Of a stretch of 64,000 nucleotides of DNA, positions 12,302 through 22,703 are shown piece after piece. How positions within the stretch are numbered: position 1 is the first letter of the stretch; each line of letters begins with the position of its first letter. Made by a program: the position numbers and the translations under genes. Location: assembly GCA_028583605.1 (NCBI GenBank), contig CM053337.1, positions 12,054,634-12,118,633 of the forward strand, in the 5' to 3' direction. The stretch is from Dastarcus helophoroides. Lineage: Eukaryota; Arthropoda; Insecta; Coleoptera; Bothrideridae. The notes beneath the pieces were generated by a model. That model saw only the letters and a program-made list of their open reading frames with translations, was not told the DNA's origin and searched no databases.

Positions 12302-12591
12302 TATAAAAGGGAGTGAAAAATAATTTGGAATTTTAAAATAGTACGAAAAAATATGTAAAAAAATAAAAGAATGAAGAAAAATTGTTTTTGGTGGGTCCGA
12401 AATAAAATAGTAAGAGCAACAAATAAAAACACAACAAAAATAATAAATGGCAACCAAAAATGTAAGGAAATGGAAAAATGGACTTACTGTTTTTTGAGCT
12501 GCGGTTCTTCTCGTCTAAGGAATAATATTCGCCTGGATTTTCTTCTTAGTGTTCCAGTGACAAGATTCTACTCGACTGCGCCAGAAAATTG

Positions 12592-13053
12592 TGTTGGGAT
12601 CCTCGATGTTGGAATTGAAACTTCTTGAAGTTGCACTTGACTTATTTTATTCGGCCCAATTTACTTACAATCACTTACATTTGTCTAAGTTAAAACTAAT
12701 TGAATAATTGAATTGTAATAATGATGTATAATAATGTCTAATAATTAATTAATTGATTCCCTTCGCGAGGGATTTAGCAGTTTCTTATATACTGAGGGTC
12801 TTATCGGCAGTTGTCCGATAAGAAGGTGTTGGAAACTTACATCCGCAACACTTGTGGTGTGACATAGATGATTCTTCGAATCTAATCTAATTAATTACTA
12901 TATTTTTGTTATTCGCAAAATTTGGCAATTGCGAACTAGAAAAATAAAGTAATAAAAATGATATCGTTTAACGGTTTATCGAAAGTACTGAATTTATGTT
13001 AAATATATGGAAAAATAAGATTTAAGATAAAAATATAGGGTAGTATCCTAACA
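12592..13053 (-). repeat. 5' LTR (complete)
   Basis: 462 bp, TG...CA bounded, adjacent to the ACGA target duplication on its outer side and to the presumed primer-binding site on its inner side. Its 12592-12760 part is repeated at 10290-10458. Confidence 0.85.
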
Positions 13054-14029
13054 ACGAAATGGCTTTTGTCCTCCGTTGTCACCAGCAATAAGTTAACGTG
13101 GTATTGCTTTTCTTGCTTGGTACAGTAATAGGGATCCATGATGGACTTGCCTTCGACGCCAAATAAGTTCACACTGATATCCGGGTTGTTCTTTTCGAAG
13201 ATGACAATGTCTGTGTTCTTAAGCAGAAATTGAAGTCCAGAAAAATCCAACATAAATTTTGAATCTGGCAAAACAATCTCGTCGCGAGCAACGTTTGGGA
13301 TCTTGTCCAACATCTCATTAAAAGTGCACGTCGTTGCTGTTATAATCGATTTCTTGAAATAATATTCATCTGAATTTCTAATCTTACACAAGCACGTTTT
13401 TGGACAATTTTTTTTCAGTAGAGGAATGTAGTTCGATCATCTTAATGAGTCATATGAATTAATATTAATTTCCACATGGGATCAATTTGACTAGTGCGAA
13501 ACCACTATCACGTTCTTGAAACTCGTCTCTTGGTTAAAATCTGCTTCGACATATCTTCTAAATTGTTGCTGGCATCTTCTTCACTTAGGACCCCCTCCAT
13601 TTTCGTGTTGAAGGATTTTACTGATACTTCTTCTTCCTTTTCCGTCCTCATTTTTAAATAAAAAATAATAATAAACTCGATATTAAATTTAATCGGATTT
13701 TTCAGTTAACTTTATGGCTTCGCTCACTGGTAACTTTGACTCATCTAAAATTGTTTGGGGTCCAATTTCGAAGGAGTTGTTGGTTCATACATTAACGTTA
13801 ATATTCTCTCATCGAAACGGCTTTTCTCTTATGAGCCACAGTTCTCACATGAGCTCATCGGAATTTCCATCATACAAGGTTCACACATTTTGGATAATGA
13901 CACAGTACTACCGGAGCTGGTCAAAGGCCGCTGATTATCCCTTTGCAAAAATATATTTAAATAATTAATTTCAACTAACCTTGAATTAGTTTTTTCCTTA
14001 TTTTTAAAATCATTAAAAGATTTTAGCAA

Positions 14030-14762
14030 TTGTCGTACAAGTTTTTGGAAAGTGGATTATCAACGTTTTATTATACACATTTACCATCTTGGTTTTAAAG
14101 GTTTTCGGAAATACCTCTTCTTCGCCGTTTCTTATTCTTAAGTATTCACAAGTTAATTTTAAATTAAAACTAAGCGAGTCGTGTTGATCCAGTTCCTTTT
14201 TCAGCTCATTTATAATTAAAGGTTTGGCTTCTAGTATGAAAATTTATGGTGAAAAATTGGCATTACCGTTATTTTGGTACACCCAAGTCTCCGACATTTT
14301 TCCTGATAGACTTTTTAGTACCTTTACGTTCTCTGAGAGGTTTGTACCTGTTTTAAAGTGATGGCTTAAACTCATGGTATACTTAGCCCATTGTTTTTGC
14401 GGAACTTCTTCTAAACAGGTGGGACAATTCCTCATTGGCGGTTCCCTCGAAATATCAGCAGTTGACGGCATCGGTGACGGTGAATTTGGCATTAACTGTC
14501 GTTCCTTAGCTACACATTTGGTGTCGTGAATCTTTAAAAGGTATTTCGACATAACTTTACCACAAATTTTCCTATGCATGTTCAAGACAGAGTTCTTGGT
14601 GTAGGATTTACCACAAACTTCACTCTCGTTTTCTACACATTTGGTTTCGTGAATCTTTAGAAGGTATTTAGACATAACTTTATCACAAATTTTCCTATGC
14701 CTGTTCAAGACAAAGTTCTTGGTGTAGGCTTTACCACAAACTTCACACTCGAAGGTTTTCAT
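14030..14762 (-). pseudogene. PolB-3: N-terminal zinc-finger fragment of a lineage I polymerase
   Basis: The ATG at 14762 opens 172 codons with two tandem C2H2-like units (C-E-V-C-G-K-A-Y ... H and E-V-C-G-K-S-Y ... H, repeating every ~55 residues; the second has lost its first Cys). The second conserved module follows (C-P-T-C-L-E-E-V-P). After the stop at 14244 a further frame continues to about 14030 with the leucine-rich N-L-K-L region seen before D-S-G-W in other copies. It ends where PolB-2 begins. Both loci carry their own version of the C-x-x-C module, so this is a separate copy. The finger duplication is unique to this copy. Confidence 0.65.
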
Positions 14763-15157
14763 TTTGAAGACTTTTCGATCGAGATTATCAAGATCACTAA
14801 CTGCTTAGAGTTGGTTGACTACAGTAAGACTATTGATTTGGACTGATGAGCTTGGCGCTTAAAAATGATTTCTCGTTGTGTAAACTGTGTGTAGAGGTGG
14901 CGGCTAAACACGTTTTCGATGTTACGTAACTTTACTACTTCACGGGCACATAGTAGGCTTAATTATTGAGGATTCAATTTTTTTTTTCTAATAAACGTTC
15001 CTTATATTTTCGAACAATTGTGCGCCTTTTTGTACTAAATATATTTTCCTCCGGTATCGGTAAATACTCTGATAACGTTTTCGTTGGTTAAAAATAATAC
15101 TTAAGCGAGCGAGAGAAAGGAAAACTGTGAACCTGACTGTGTGGGAACGTTGTATTT
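14763..15157. other. Non-coding upstream interval
   Basis: Nothing coding seen. This is the upstream side of PolB-3 and holds no clear TATA box. The sequence becomes AT-rich towards the repeat at 15158. Confidence 0.5.
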
Positions 15158-15309
15158 TCTCTCTTTAATAAATTCTCTAAGTTCTACTTTGTTTAATGAA
15201 AAATTAAAAAACATTAAATCCTAACTTCTTTGAACTTCTACTTTATTTAGTAAAAAAAATTAGGAAATTATTAAAATTATAAAAATTTTCTAAGTCCCAC
15301 TTTAATTCT
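15158..15309 (+). repeat. 152-bp direct repeat flanking PolB-4, left copy
   Basis: Nearly identical to 20108-20258 in the same orientation, 4950 bp away, with PolB-4 between. It belongs to the same AT-rich repeat family (TTCTCTAAGTYCTACTTT, AAATTATTAAA) that fills 19290-20100. Confidence 0.85.
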
Positions 15310-15357
15310 AAAGAAATATAAAAAATTCTGATTTATTTGTAGGAACCTCAGAATTTT

Positions 15358-15446
15358 CGGGAGTTTTGGAACCTTAGAATTTCCCATAAGAAAATACATG
15401 GGAAAATGTGTTTTTCGGTTGCAGAAACCGCATAGGATACCTACTA
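15358..15446 (+). repeat. 88-bp dispersed repeat, copy 2
   Basis: Second copy of the 6108-6195 repeat, lying just left of the PolB-4 stop codon. Confidence 0.85.
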
Positions 15447-15508
15447 ACGTGTTAAATTTAAAAATTTTAAAAATATATATACTAACTATGATTTAAATAA
15501 ATAACATT

Positions 15509-18500
15509 TTACACATCAACAATCGAATAGTGCCCCCACGGTAGCGTGTTATAAGAACCCTCAATTAAATGCCTCTTATCATCGTATGGATTTAGTGCTA
15601 TTTTGTCTTGTGTGATCGTGTGGACAGAGTGTTTATCGGATTGTATTAAATTTTGTTTAATGTATTTATTTTTAAAATTATCTACGCATTCGAGGTAGTC
15701 CTCGAGTGTGATGACTTTCTTTATAACCGATTTTTTATTCCCTTAATTTTTTTGGTAAGTTTATTCGACCCCAACTGTTTTACGACATACATTTTGGATC
15801 TAAGACCCACAAAAAGTTCGATTGGTACCCCATTAAATTCTTTCTTCATTAAACCTAAAATTTTTTTATTTACCTGGGGGATATTGTATGGGTTGTCTGC
15901 TGGAAAGTCGGACGTGTCGAAATGTGAATGACAGTCGCGACGGATTACCTCATAAATATCACGATTATTAATTTCATAAATGAGACTGTCCGTGTCGGTA
16001 TAAAGAACGGAGCAGTCATCGCCAAATCCTTCAGCATATAATCATCATGAAAGTCATAGATGGTTGTTTTGGCTAGATCCAAAATTGACATCCCAACATA
16101 GATCGGTTTATTGAAAAAAATCTCAGTTTTATTAAGTTCAATAGCAACCAAGTTTTCGTTGAAAACTGTTACGTTTTTAAATTCTGGTTTTGAAATTAAA
16201 GCTTCTGCACCATAGCGACCCTCCCATTTGTTGATCAATTTAACGTTTGAATGTTTACGAATATTTTCCATTGTTTTACCAAAGACGGCATTATTTTTTT
16301 CAAACTCGTTTTTCGCCGCTTTACGCAGCTCAGTGTTCAAATCGATGTATGACTGATGCCGACTGATTAAATTTTAAAACGCGATGAATTTTGGGTAGAA
16401 GGCCGTGTTTTAATGCTTGTTTTAAATTTCTATAATGAATAACATACCGCGATTTATCGTGAAGAGTGGCCAAAAGTTTGGGGCTTTGTGATTGAGGAGG
16501 AGCGCTATGATTTGGGCAAAAGGACAAATCTTTATGTAAATCGTGCAAATGCGGGGGATATTCGAGGTCTACTTCTAAAAAGTAGCCTACAGGTGAAGTG
16601 TCCGATACAGTTGTAACATCAATATTTGGATCTACCCATTCGAAACCACCGTATGGCAAAAACTGACTCATAGCCCAACCATATTGATTGTTAACATCAA
16701 AATATGAAAGGTAGGTTGTTGGGGATCGAAATTTGGAAGATACTTGTTGTTGGCTATACTTTTACGTTTGGCACATACTTGACTGAGGCCACCACGTATT
16801 CCGCGTTCAACAAACATTAACATATCGATATCAGTTAACAGTTCTAGAGTTTGTTTTGTTTTATACAACATACAATCCCAGGTGTAGCCAGGTAAAGTAT
16901 AATAATGTGCTGGGTCTAATCCATACGTTTTGTGGCTGCTGATTCGGAATTGTTCAAACACATCAGCTAAGAGTAAGATGTCTGTCTTCATGTACAAGTC
17001 TGTGTACTCGCCCAAATTTTGAATATTATAATTGTTCCAAACATTTATAGCATGATTGTACTGATTGTCTGCGATATTATCATCGGTTAATTTGTTATAA
17101 AAATATTTCTGTTCTGGTAAATGATTAAAATTAAATTTCTCAAAACTGTCAATGAAATCATATGGGTAAACGCCCTTTTTAGTTAATAAACCAAAATTTT
17201 GAGAATCTAAATTACCAAACTCAGATTTTAAATTTGGAAATTCGGTTAAGTATGAAGCCAAAGTGTCTAACGCCGAACTCATAAAACGGAAGGAATCGAT
17301 GAATTTGAATTTAATTAAATTTTCATCGATATGTTTTGTAAATGAAATATACTTTTCTTTCGTAACTGGCAAGATGTCAATTTGTCCTGGCATATCATTA
17401 GCAATATTTTCCAAGATAAAATGACTATCATAACCGCTTAGATTGTGAAAGACGACCGGTATCGTTACATCATTTTGATAATTTAAGTTACACGCGTTAT
17501 GTGCTGCACCCCTAAATTTTCCAGTTAAATGGCAGTGGTCTCTGACTTTTGTTTTTTTCGCCGACAAACATTCCCCACCATTCCTACAAATCATACACAT
17601 TGGTATTTCATTATCATCATCATCTCTTATTTTTGCTGCTTCCTCATAACAAAACTTAGCTTTTTGAAATTCCAATTCTTCCTGTGGACTCAACTGCATT
17701 GGAAGATCGCATAAGAAATCCGTCTCTACATCTTCAGCAAATTGGTGCAATTCGCTTGCAAACCAAGACATACAATCTTCTCCGCGATAAGATCGATAAA
17801 ATGATAAAGAAGGATCGTATGAGCATTTAACATAATAACCGACGGCAGCAGGTATATGTTTCTGGTATTTATTTTTGGTGTTAACGGGTTTGAGAACGCT
17901 TTCCAAATCAGCATAAACCAGGAAAGGCACTTTTTCTTTATTTTTATGATTTTTAAATTCCAAGGTATTTTTATTCTCATAAGGTAGCCAGATTTTACAA
18001 ATATTTAAATTCTTACAGTCTTCATAATGAATATCTAATTTGTCTGCGCTATGAAAGTAGTGTAAACACCGATCACAGAAATAATTCTTTCCTTTGTGTC
18101 TGTTTAATTGTGATGATAAGAGGCGTGTTAGATCCTTAATCCACACGTAATGATATCTTATATCCTCTTCCTCATCGTTATAAGAATTTTGAATCAAAAG
18201 TAAATTTACATGTTTATCTCTCTTGTTTTTAGTTAAATATGTAGGTAATGTTTCAAAATTTTTATATAATTTTTTAAGTATGTAAACATTAATTGAGACA
18301 TCATTTTGTTTTTCAAAATTAGGAATTTGTTTCATAGTTATCAGAAACTGAATTCCCTTAAGTTTTAAAAATTTGGAATAATGTGGATAGGATGATACTC
18401 TAGAACAATTATCATTAGCATTAGAGGGGTACAATGCTGACGTCACAGCCCACGCAAAGCACGCCTGATCATCGTTTTTTCACATTAGTACAAGCGTGTT

Positions 18501-19173
18501 TGAGTCGAATTTGTCTAGGTAATTCGATGTACGATGATCCCAACTATGGTGTAAATTTATTAATGTTTTTCCCCAAATTTGTAATAGGTTGTATGACGTT
18601 TTTATTAAACCATTCATCTAAATTGGTATCGCGATATATCGGAGAATTTTTAGTAGTAAAGTATTTGGATTCTTCGATAATACGATCGGCTTTTTGCATG
18701 TAAAATCTACCACCAAACACAGAATTTACCTTCACAGCCTCGTCCTTTTTTAATGCCACGTTAATGCGCCTCTTGAAAAGTTTGAAGCAGTCCTTTAGAA
18801 ACAGTGCTGTATCCTTATGCTTGAGGTTGGTAATGTTGCCAGTGCGGATGCGGTTGTTGAATGCCGTTTCGGTATCATCCCACTTGACGCGATCACTAGG
18901 ATATTCTTTTCTAGATAATCCAGTCCCCTGTTTCTGTTGAGCCTTCAGTTGCCTACGTAAAGATTTAATTTCCCTCAACTGCGCTTGTAGCTGCTGTTTT
19001 TCGCCCATTGTTTTAGCATCCTTTAGTTTACGGTGTATAGTTCGTACGGCTCTAGTACATTCCTTCAAACCATTAGTAATATCGGTTTGAGGAGTGGCTA
19101 TTACTAGTGCGAGCAATGTCCGTATTGCACCAATCATAGCATTAATCATAATTATGTGTAGTAGTAATAACAA
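15509..19173 (-). pseudogene. PolB-4: lineage II family-B DNA polymerase, frameshifted
   Basis: Near full-length but broken. Segment 19173-18544 is the coiled, basic N-terminus with W-D-D-T-E-x-x-F and N-L-K-H-K-D; Met at 19149 is an alternative start. A stop and frameshift plus a short deletion follow, removing the F-Q-E-R-D-S-G-W region kept in other copies. Segment 18446-16668 (592 codons) has V-W-I-K-D-L-T-R-L, ExoI Y-A-D-L-E, the endonuclease-VII-like Cys/His site, and ExoII H-N-L-S-G-Y-D. A frameshift falls inside motif A (D-V-N-N-Q-Y-G-W). Segment 16671-16330 follows, then 16340-15945 with E-K-N-N-A-V-F-G-K: the residues holding the motif-B lysine are deleted. The C-terminus ends W-G-H-Y at 15509. 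It is flanked by direct repeats. Confidence 0.85.
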
Positions 19174-19289
19174 TGTCTTATCACTACGGAGTTGTAACTA
19201 TTAATGAGCTCTTTGAGTTGTGAGAGTCCTCTCTGTAAAGATGTAATATCTGCAATTAAAATCAATCACCAAATCATACTCTATTTAAT

Positions 19290-20107
19290 AAATAATATAT
19301 TCCAAGTCCAACTTTGCTTAATGAAAAATCTCAAATCCTACCTTATTTGAAAGAAATTTCAATAAATTCTCTAAGTCCTACTTTTATTTTATTATTTTTC
19401 TACCTTGCATGTAGTAAATTGTAATAAATTCTCCTACTACTAAAAATTGACAAAATTCTAAGTCCCATTTTATTTAATGAAAAATCCGAAAATTATTCAA
19501 AGTCAACTTCTTTGCAAAAACTTTCCCTTTATTCAGTAAAAAATCTAGAAATTATTCAAAGTTCAACCTTACGTACAGCAAATTTTAATGCATTCCTTAA
19601 AATACGAAATTTTACTTTGTTTATTAAAAAATTGAAATTATTCAAAGTTCAACCTTAACATGTAGCGAATTTTAGTACATTCCTTAAAATATGAAATTTT
19701 GCTTTGCTTGATGAAAAATCTCAAAATTATTCAAAGTCCTACCTTATTTGAAAGAAATTTGAATAAATTCTCTAAGTCCTACTTTTACTCAATAAAAATC
19801 TACCTTGCATGTAGTAAATTGTAATAAATTCTCCTACTACTAAAAATTGACAAAATTCTAAGTCCTATTTTATTTAATGAAAAATCCGAAAATTATTCAA
19901 AGTCAACTTCTTTGCAAAAACTTTTCCTTTATTCAGTAAAAAATCTAGAAATTATTCAAAGTACTGCATATTTACGAATATTGGATAAAATTATTAAATC
20001 TTTCTTTATTTTCTGAAAATTAAAAAATTCTTAGTCCTACACAATAAAAATCTAGAAATTATTCAAAGTTCTACTATTTGTAAGCAATTTCAATAAATTC
20101 TCCAACT
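19290..20107 (+). repeat. 400-bp-period AT-rich tandem repeat
   Basis: Two higher-order copies offset by 400 bp: for example TACCTTGCATGTAGTAAATT starts at 19401 and again at 19801, and AAAATCCGAAAATTATTCAA at 19481 and 19881. Within each copy are shorter degenerate units of CTAAGTCCTACTTT and AAATTATTCAAAGT. It lies upstream of PolB-4. Confidence 0.9.
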
Positions 20108-20258
20108 TCTCTCTTTAATAAATTCTCTAAGTTCTACTTTGTTTAATGAAAAATTAAAAAACATTAAATCCTAACTTCTTTGAACTTATACTTTATTTAG
20201 TAAAAAAATTGGGAAATTATTAAAATTATAAAAATTTTCCAAGTCCCACTTTAATTCT
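20108..20258 (+). repeat. Direct repeat flanking PolB-4, right copy
   Basis: Right partner of 15158-15309; it differs by a few bases and one A in a homopolymer. Confidence 0.85.
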
Positions 20259-20688
20259 GATTGCATACATTATGAAACAGTGATTAGAGCCTCAATGTCA
20301 AATGATATCTAACTACGAGTATTTTAAACTGAAGGATTAATTTATCACAACATATTTCCTTTTGATCACATCACAATTTAGTCATCTCTGTATGTTTTTA
20401 TAGTCGTGTTGTCTAATGAATAAATTAGGGAAATTTTTGATGCTCACAGCTACTAAATTTCTTTATAAACCCATCTTTATCTCCATATGAGTAATATATT
20501 AATGCTTTATTAAATAAATTAAGGGTGATTTTTTAGATTTTGAAGTTTTTAATACTCAGATCTATTAAATCGCTCTATATTTATTTTATTGAAATCCATC
20601 TTTGGAAGATGTATACATCTTTTAGATATTAGTAGGTATTTTTTCATATTATATTATTTATCCGTTTTTATCAACTATTGTATATTAT
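20259..20688. other. Non-coding AT-rich interval
   Basis: Nothing convincing. The plus-strand frame at 20589-20807 is a low-complexity hydrophobic string in AT-rich DNA that overlaps the candidate exon 4 on the other strand. Confidence 0.5.
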
Positions 20689-21206
20689 TTATCCGTTTTT
20701 ATCAGCCATTGTTTTTAAAGCTATTCTCTGAACCACCCAAAATAAAAAAAAAAATTAAAAATCTATTAATAAAAATATTCAAATATTATAATGATTTATG
20801 TTTGTGATGTTATTCAACAATCTGTAAAAAATCATAATTAAAAATATTGTTTTAGAACATTCTTTAAAAACTTACTCGGTATATGACTGTGCCCTCGAAT
20901 AGGACACCTCGCAACACCCCTCCCCAGGGGAGGGGAGCGTTGCCTGCCAGAATAATAATTTCAGTTCGGGAAAACGGAAGCGGAACGCTCCCGTTCACCA
21001 TCCGCATAAAGGGTCGCTACTAAAACAAAATAATTAAAAAAACAATATATCAATAATTTAAACACTTACATGAACGGGTACCCCCAGCTCTCGTAGTTTA
21101 GTTTTTAGCATTTTTTGAATGTATTCATCTTCTACAAAAAAAATTGTTAACACACTTTTTAAAAAACAGAAATATAAAATTACTTACTGACAGCTTCGTC
21201 GCACAT
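20689..21206 (-). CDS. Candidate four-exon small gene, unknown function
   Basis: Not recognised; proposed from splice signals alone. Exon 1 is 21206-21188 (ATG, then A|GTAAGT). Exon 2 is 21131-21070 (TTTTTTGTAG| acceptor, CAT|GTAAGT donor). Exon 3 is 21016-20876 (TTTTGTTTTAGTAG| acceptor, CGA|GTAAGT donor). Exon 4 is 20727-20689 (T-rich tract and TTCAG| acceptor, ending TAA). The three introns are 42-148 bp and the frame is open across every junction, giving about 86 residues. Exon 2 encodes a basic helix; exon 3 encodes a hydrophobic Gly/Pro segment and is the most GC-rich stretch nearby. Three perfect GTAAGT donors in 320 bp would be surprising by chance. Intron 1 is short (56 bp) and exon 4 is the weakest part. 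It could be a host gene or an element gene. Confidence 0.4.
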
Positions 21207-21639
21207 CTTTTTCTTACGATTATTATTGTATTAATGTGTTAAGAAAAACTTCCACGCTCCTTTTTATTACAGCGATTAAAGGAAACGGTGGTTAACCATA
21301 TAGATATTAAACATGTATACTTACTTACTTAAATGAAAAGAAAATGTAAGAAATATTATTTTGTTTCTTTTATTATTTTAAAATAAAATTTTTGAAGTTC
21401 TGACTCTTAGAATAGAATTTGTATGGTTTTGTAGTAGTTTTAATAAATTTGAGTAGCGTTGTAGTAATAGTAGTTTGAGATGATAGTAGTTTGATATAGT
21501 TTGATATCAAAATAATTATGACGTGGTCTTTGTAACAACCATCGCGTATTGTAAATTAATAGCTCTGCACCTAATAATAATATCATTAAAATGTCCTTAT
21601 ACGAATCTATTTCCTAAGATTATGTTTTAAATTTCACAG
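21207..21639. other. Non-coding interval
   Basis: Nothing coding seen. It would contain the promoter of the candidate spliced gene. TAGTAGTTTGA-type units recur at 21440-21500. Confidence 0.4.
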
Positions 21640-22186
21640 CTAATATTCAAATTTAAAGTGAGGTCCATAGGTGTGATCCATTTCGTTGGGATTAAAGTTT
21701 AAAGATGATATAATATTGTATACTGGATCGAAGTCAGAGTCTGTTGTTTTCATCTGATCATTATTGAAACTAGTTGTAGTGTTGTTGTTTGGAATTGCGA
21801 AAGATAAGGGTGATGATAATTTTAAACCTCTCATCATCATCATCATGATTGTAGGACAAATTGAAAGACAATGTTTTCCAGCCATCTTGTTGTTGTTGTT
21901 TGAAAAGATTATCAACATCCGTTTCCTCTGAGTACGCTCTATTTCTTTTTAATTGTTCACGTTTCACTTTGGACAATTTAAAAGAATCATCCTTTTCCTC
22001 ATCATCATTATCTTCTGTTTTTATCAGGTGATCATATTTAAACAACTTTTTTAAATGTTTTGTAATCGGTTTAAAGAGTGTTTCTAATTGATTCTCGACG
22101 ACAGTTTGACCAGCTTTCAAATTTTCAAATTTCATTTTAATATCTTTTCGTGCCTGTATAAGATGTTTAACAAACTTTTCGTTCAT
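21640..22186 (-). pseudogene. Lineage II conserved (virion-type?) protein, copy 1, truncated and frameshifted
   Basis: The ATG at 22186 opens a coiled-coil-like N-terminus (V-K-H-L-I-Q-A-R, T-V-V-E-N-Q-L-E-T-L-F-K-P-I-T-K) followed by an acidic stretch. The frame shifts near 21850-21900; the other frame continues through D-S-D-F-D-x-V-Y-N-I-I-S and E-M-D-H-T-Y-G-P-H-F-K-F to a stop at 21640. It aligns with the longer copy at 62663-63729, which continues about 180 residues further, so this copy is 3'-truncated. The family is not one I can name; the company it keeps (packaging ATPase-like fragment upstream, polymerase downstream) suggests a structural or assembly role. A GTTAAC-containing repeat block precedes it, as in the other copy. 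Confidence 0.6.
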
Positions 22187-22224
22187 AAGTATTGTGACAA
22201 ATATGCAGCAGTTACTCGAAAACT

Positions 22225-22296
22225 GGTCTCTGTTAACAACGGCTCTGTTAACAACAGGTAAACGGCTCTAATAGCGGGTCTGTTAACGACAGGTTA
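22225..22296 (-). repeat. Degenerate GTTAACAGA repeat upstream of the virion-type gene
   Basis: Four GTTAAC palindromes, three of them in the longer unit TGTTAAC(A/G)AC, at irregular spacing, 40-110 bases before the ATG at 22186. The minus-strand reading matches the unit of the perfect 15-bp array at 62494-62628 that precedes the homologous gene. Confidence 0.6.
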
Positions 22297-22412
22297 ACTT
22301 ACGTATAAACGGCTTTTCGACAACAGATAAATCGCAACGGATCTATTATATTATCTCTTATTGATTTGGCGAATTGCATCAAACTGATGAACAACATGTT
22401 TGACTGAACTAT

Positions 22413-22703
22413 TTATGGTTCAATAAAAACATCGAAACCTTTCCTATACCTTCCCTTGTCTACGGGACAATTCTTGCAAACAACAAAAAACCCATACTTT
22501 TCCTTCCAGCATTCTGCACATAATTGAAGGAATTTATCAAAAGACATGTCGGTGTTGATGTGATCGTCATAGACGTGTTTTGAATTTTAGTTGTCTTGTT
22601 TGAAAAGTATGAGAAAATCTGCATTATCAGGAATTAGTCTCTTGGACATAGAACTATAACCTTGTCCAAGGTAGAAGCTATGGATAGCTTTATGACGACC
22701 CAT
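22413..22703 (-). pseudogene. Packaging-ATPase-like C-terminal fragment, one nonsense codon
   Basis: Read on the minus strand from about 22703: G-R-H, then F-Y-L-G-Q-G-Y, R-L-I-P-D-N-A-D-F, an in-frame TAA at 22589-22587, then V-Y-D-D-H and D-M-S-F-D-K-F, C-W-x-x-K-Y-G-F and the stop at 22413. This resembles the C-terminal half of A32/FtsK-type genome-packaging ATPases of double-stranded DNA viruses and Polinton-like elements; the Walker A half is missing. The 5' side runs directly into the recombinase-like gene. It lies 230 bp upstream of the virion-type gene on the same strand, consistent with one lineage II element. The assignment is by motif resemblance only. Confidence 0.55.

Larger units (their letters stand above)
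10290..13053 (-). mobile_element. Ty3/gypsy-like LTR retroelement, internally deleted
   Basis: The element begins TGTTGGGATCC and ends CCTAACA, with a 4-bp target duplication ACGA at 10286-10289 and 13054-13057. It lies on the minus strand: 5' LTR at right, then a possible primer-binding site starting TGGCGCAGTCGAGT (resembling the serine-tRNA type of 297/17.6 elements), gag, a repeat-rich linker and a protease. Reverse transcriptase, RNase H, integrase and the first part of the 3' LTR are missing in one deletion, so the protease runs straight into a 169-bp LTR remnant. The insertion cuts the V-W-I-R-N-L motif of PolB-2, so it postdates that copy. Confidence 0.85.
9414..14029 (-). pseudogene. 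PolB-2: lineage I polymerase pseudogene split by an LTR element
   Basis: Two blocks of polymerase sequence surround an LTR retroelement at 10290-13053. The right block (14029-13054) carries the second N-terminal Cys module (C-E-P-C), a degraded form of the region that precedes D-S-G-W in other copies, and an open piece (13391-13054) with S-V-N-L-F-G-V-E and the V-N-L-L-L stretch. The left block (10289-9414) resumes inside the V-W-I-R-N-L-S-R-L motif, then has the endonuclease-VII-like site (C-H-I-C, H-C-H-L-T-G, C-N-L, open at 9882-9634) and ExoII, ending in the F-L-D-S-A-R-F-M-Q region. The whole polymerase domain (motifs A, B, C) is absent. Numerous stops and frameshifts make it older-looking than PolB-1. 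Confidence 0.75.

Noticed and set aside
10290..13053. BEL/Pao or Copia assignment for the LTR element
   Set aside because: Two CCHC knuckles, a TGGCGCAG-type primer-binding site, a -1 gag-pol offset and a 4-bp target duplication fit Ty3/gypsy better, though the missing reverse transcriptase prevents proof.
13714..13968. Plus-strand ORF of 84 codons
   Set aside because: Antisense to the N-terminal part of PolB-2; the minus strand shows the conserved Cys module.
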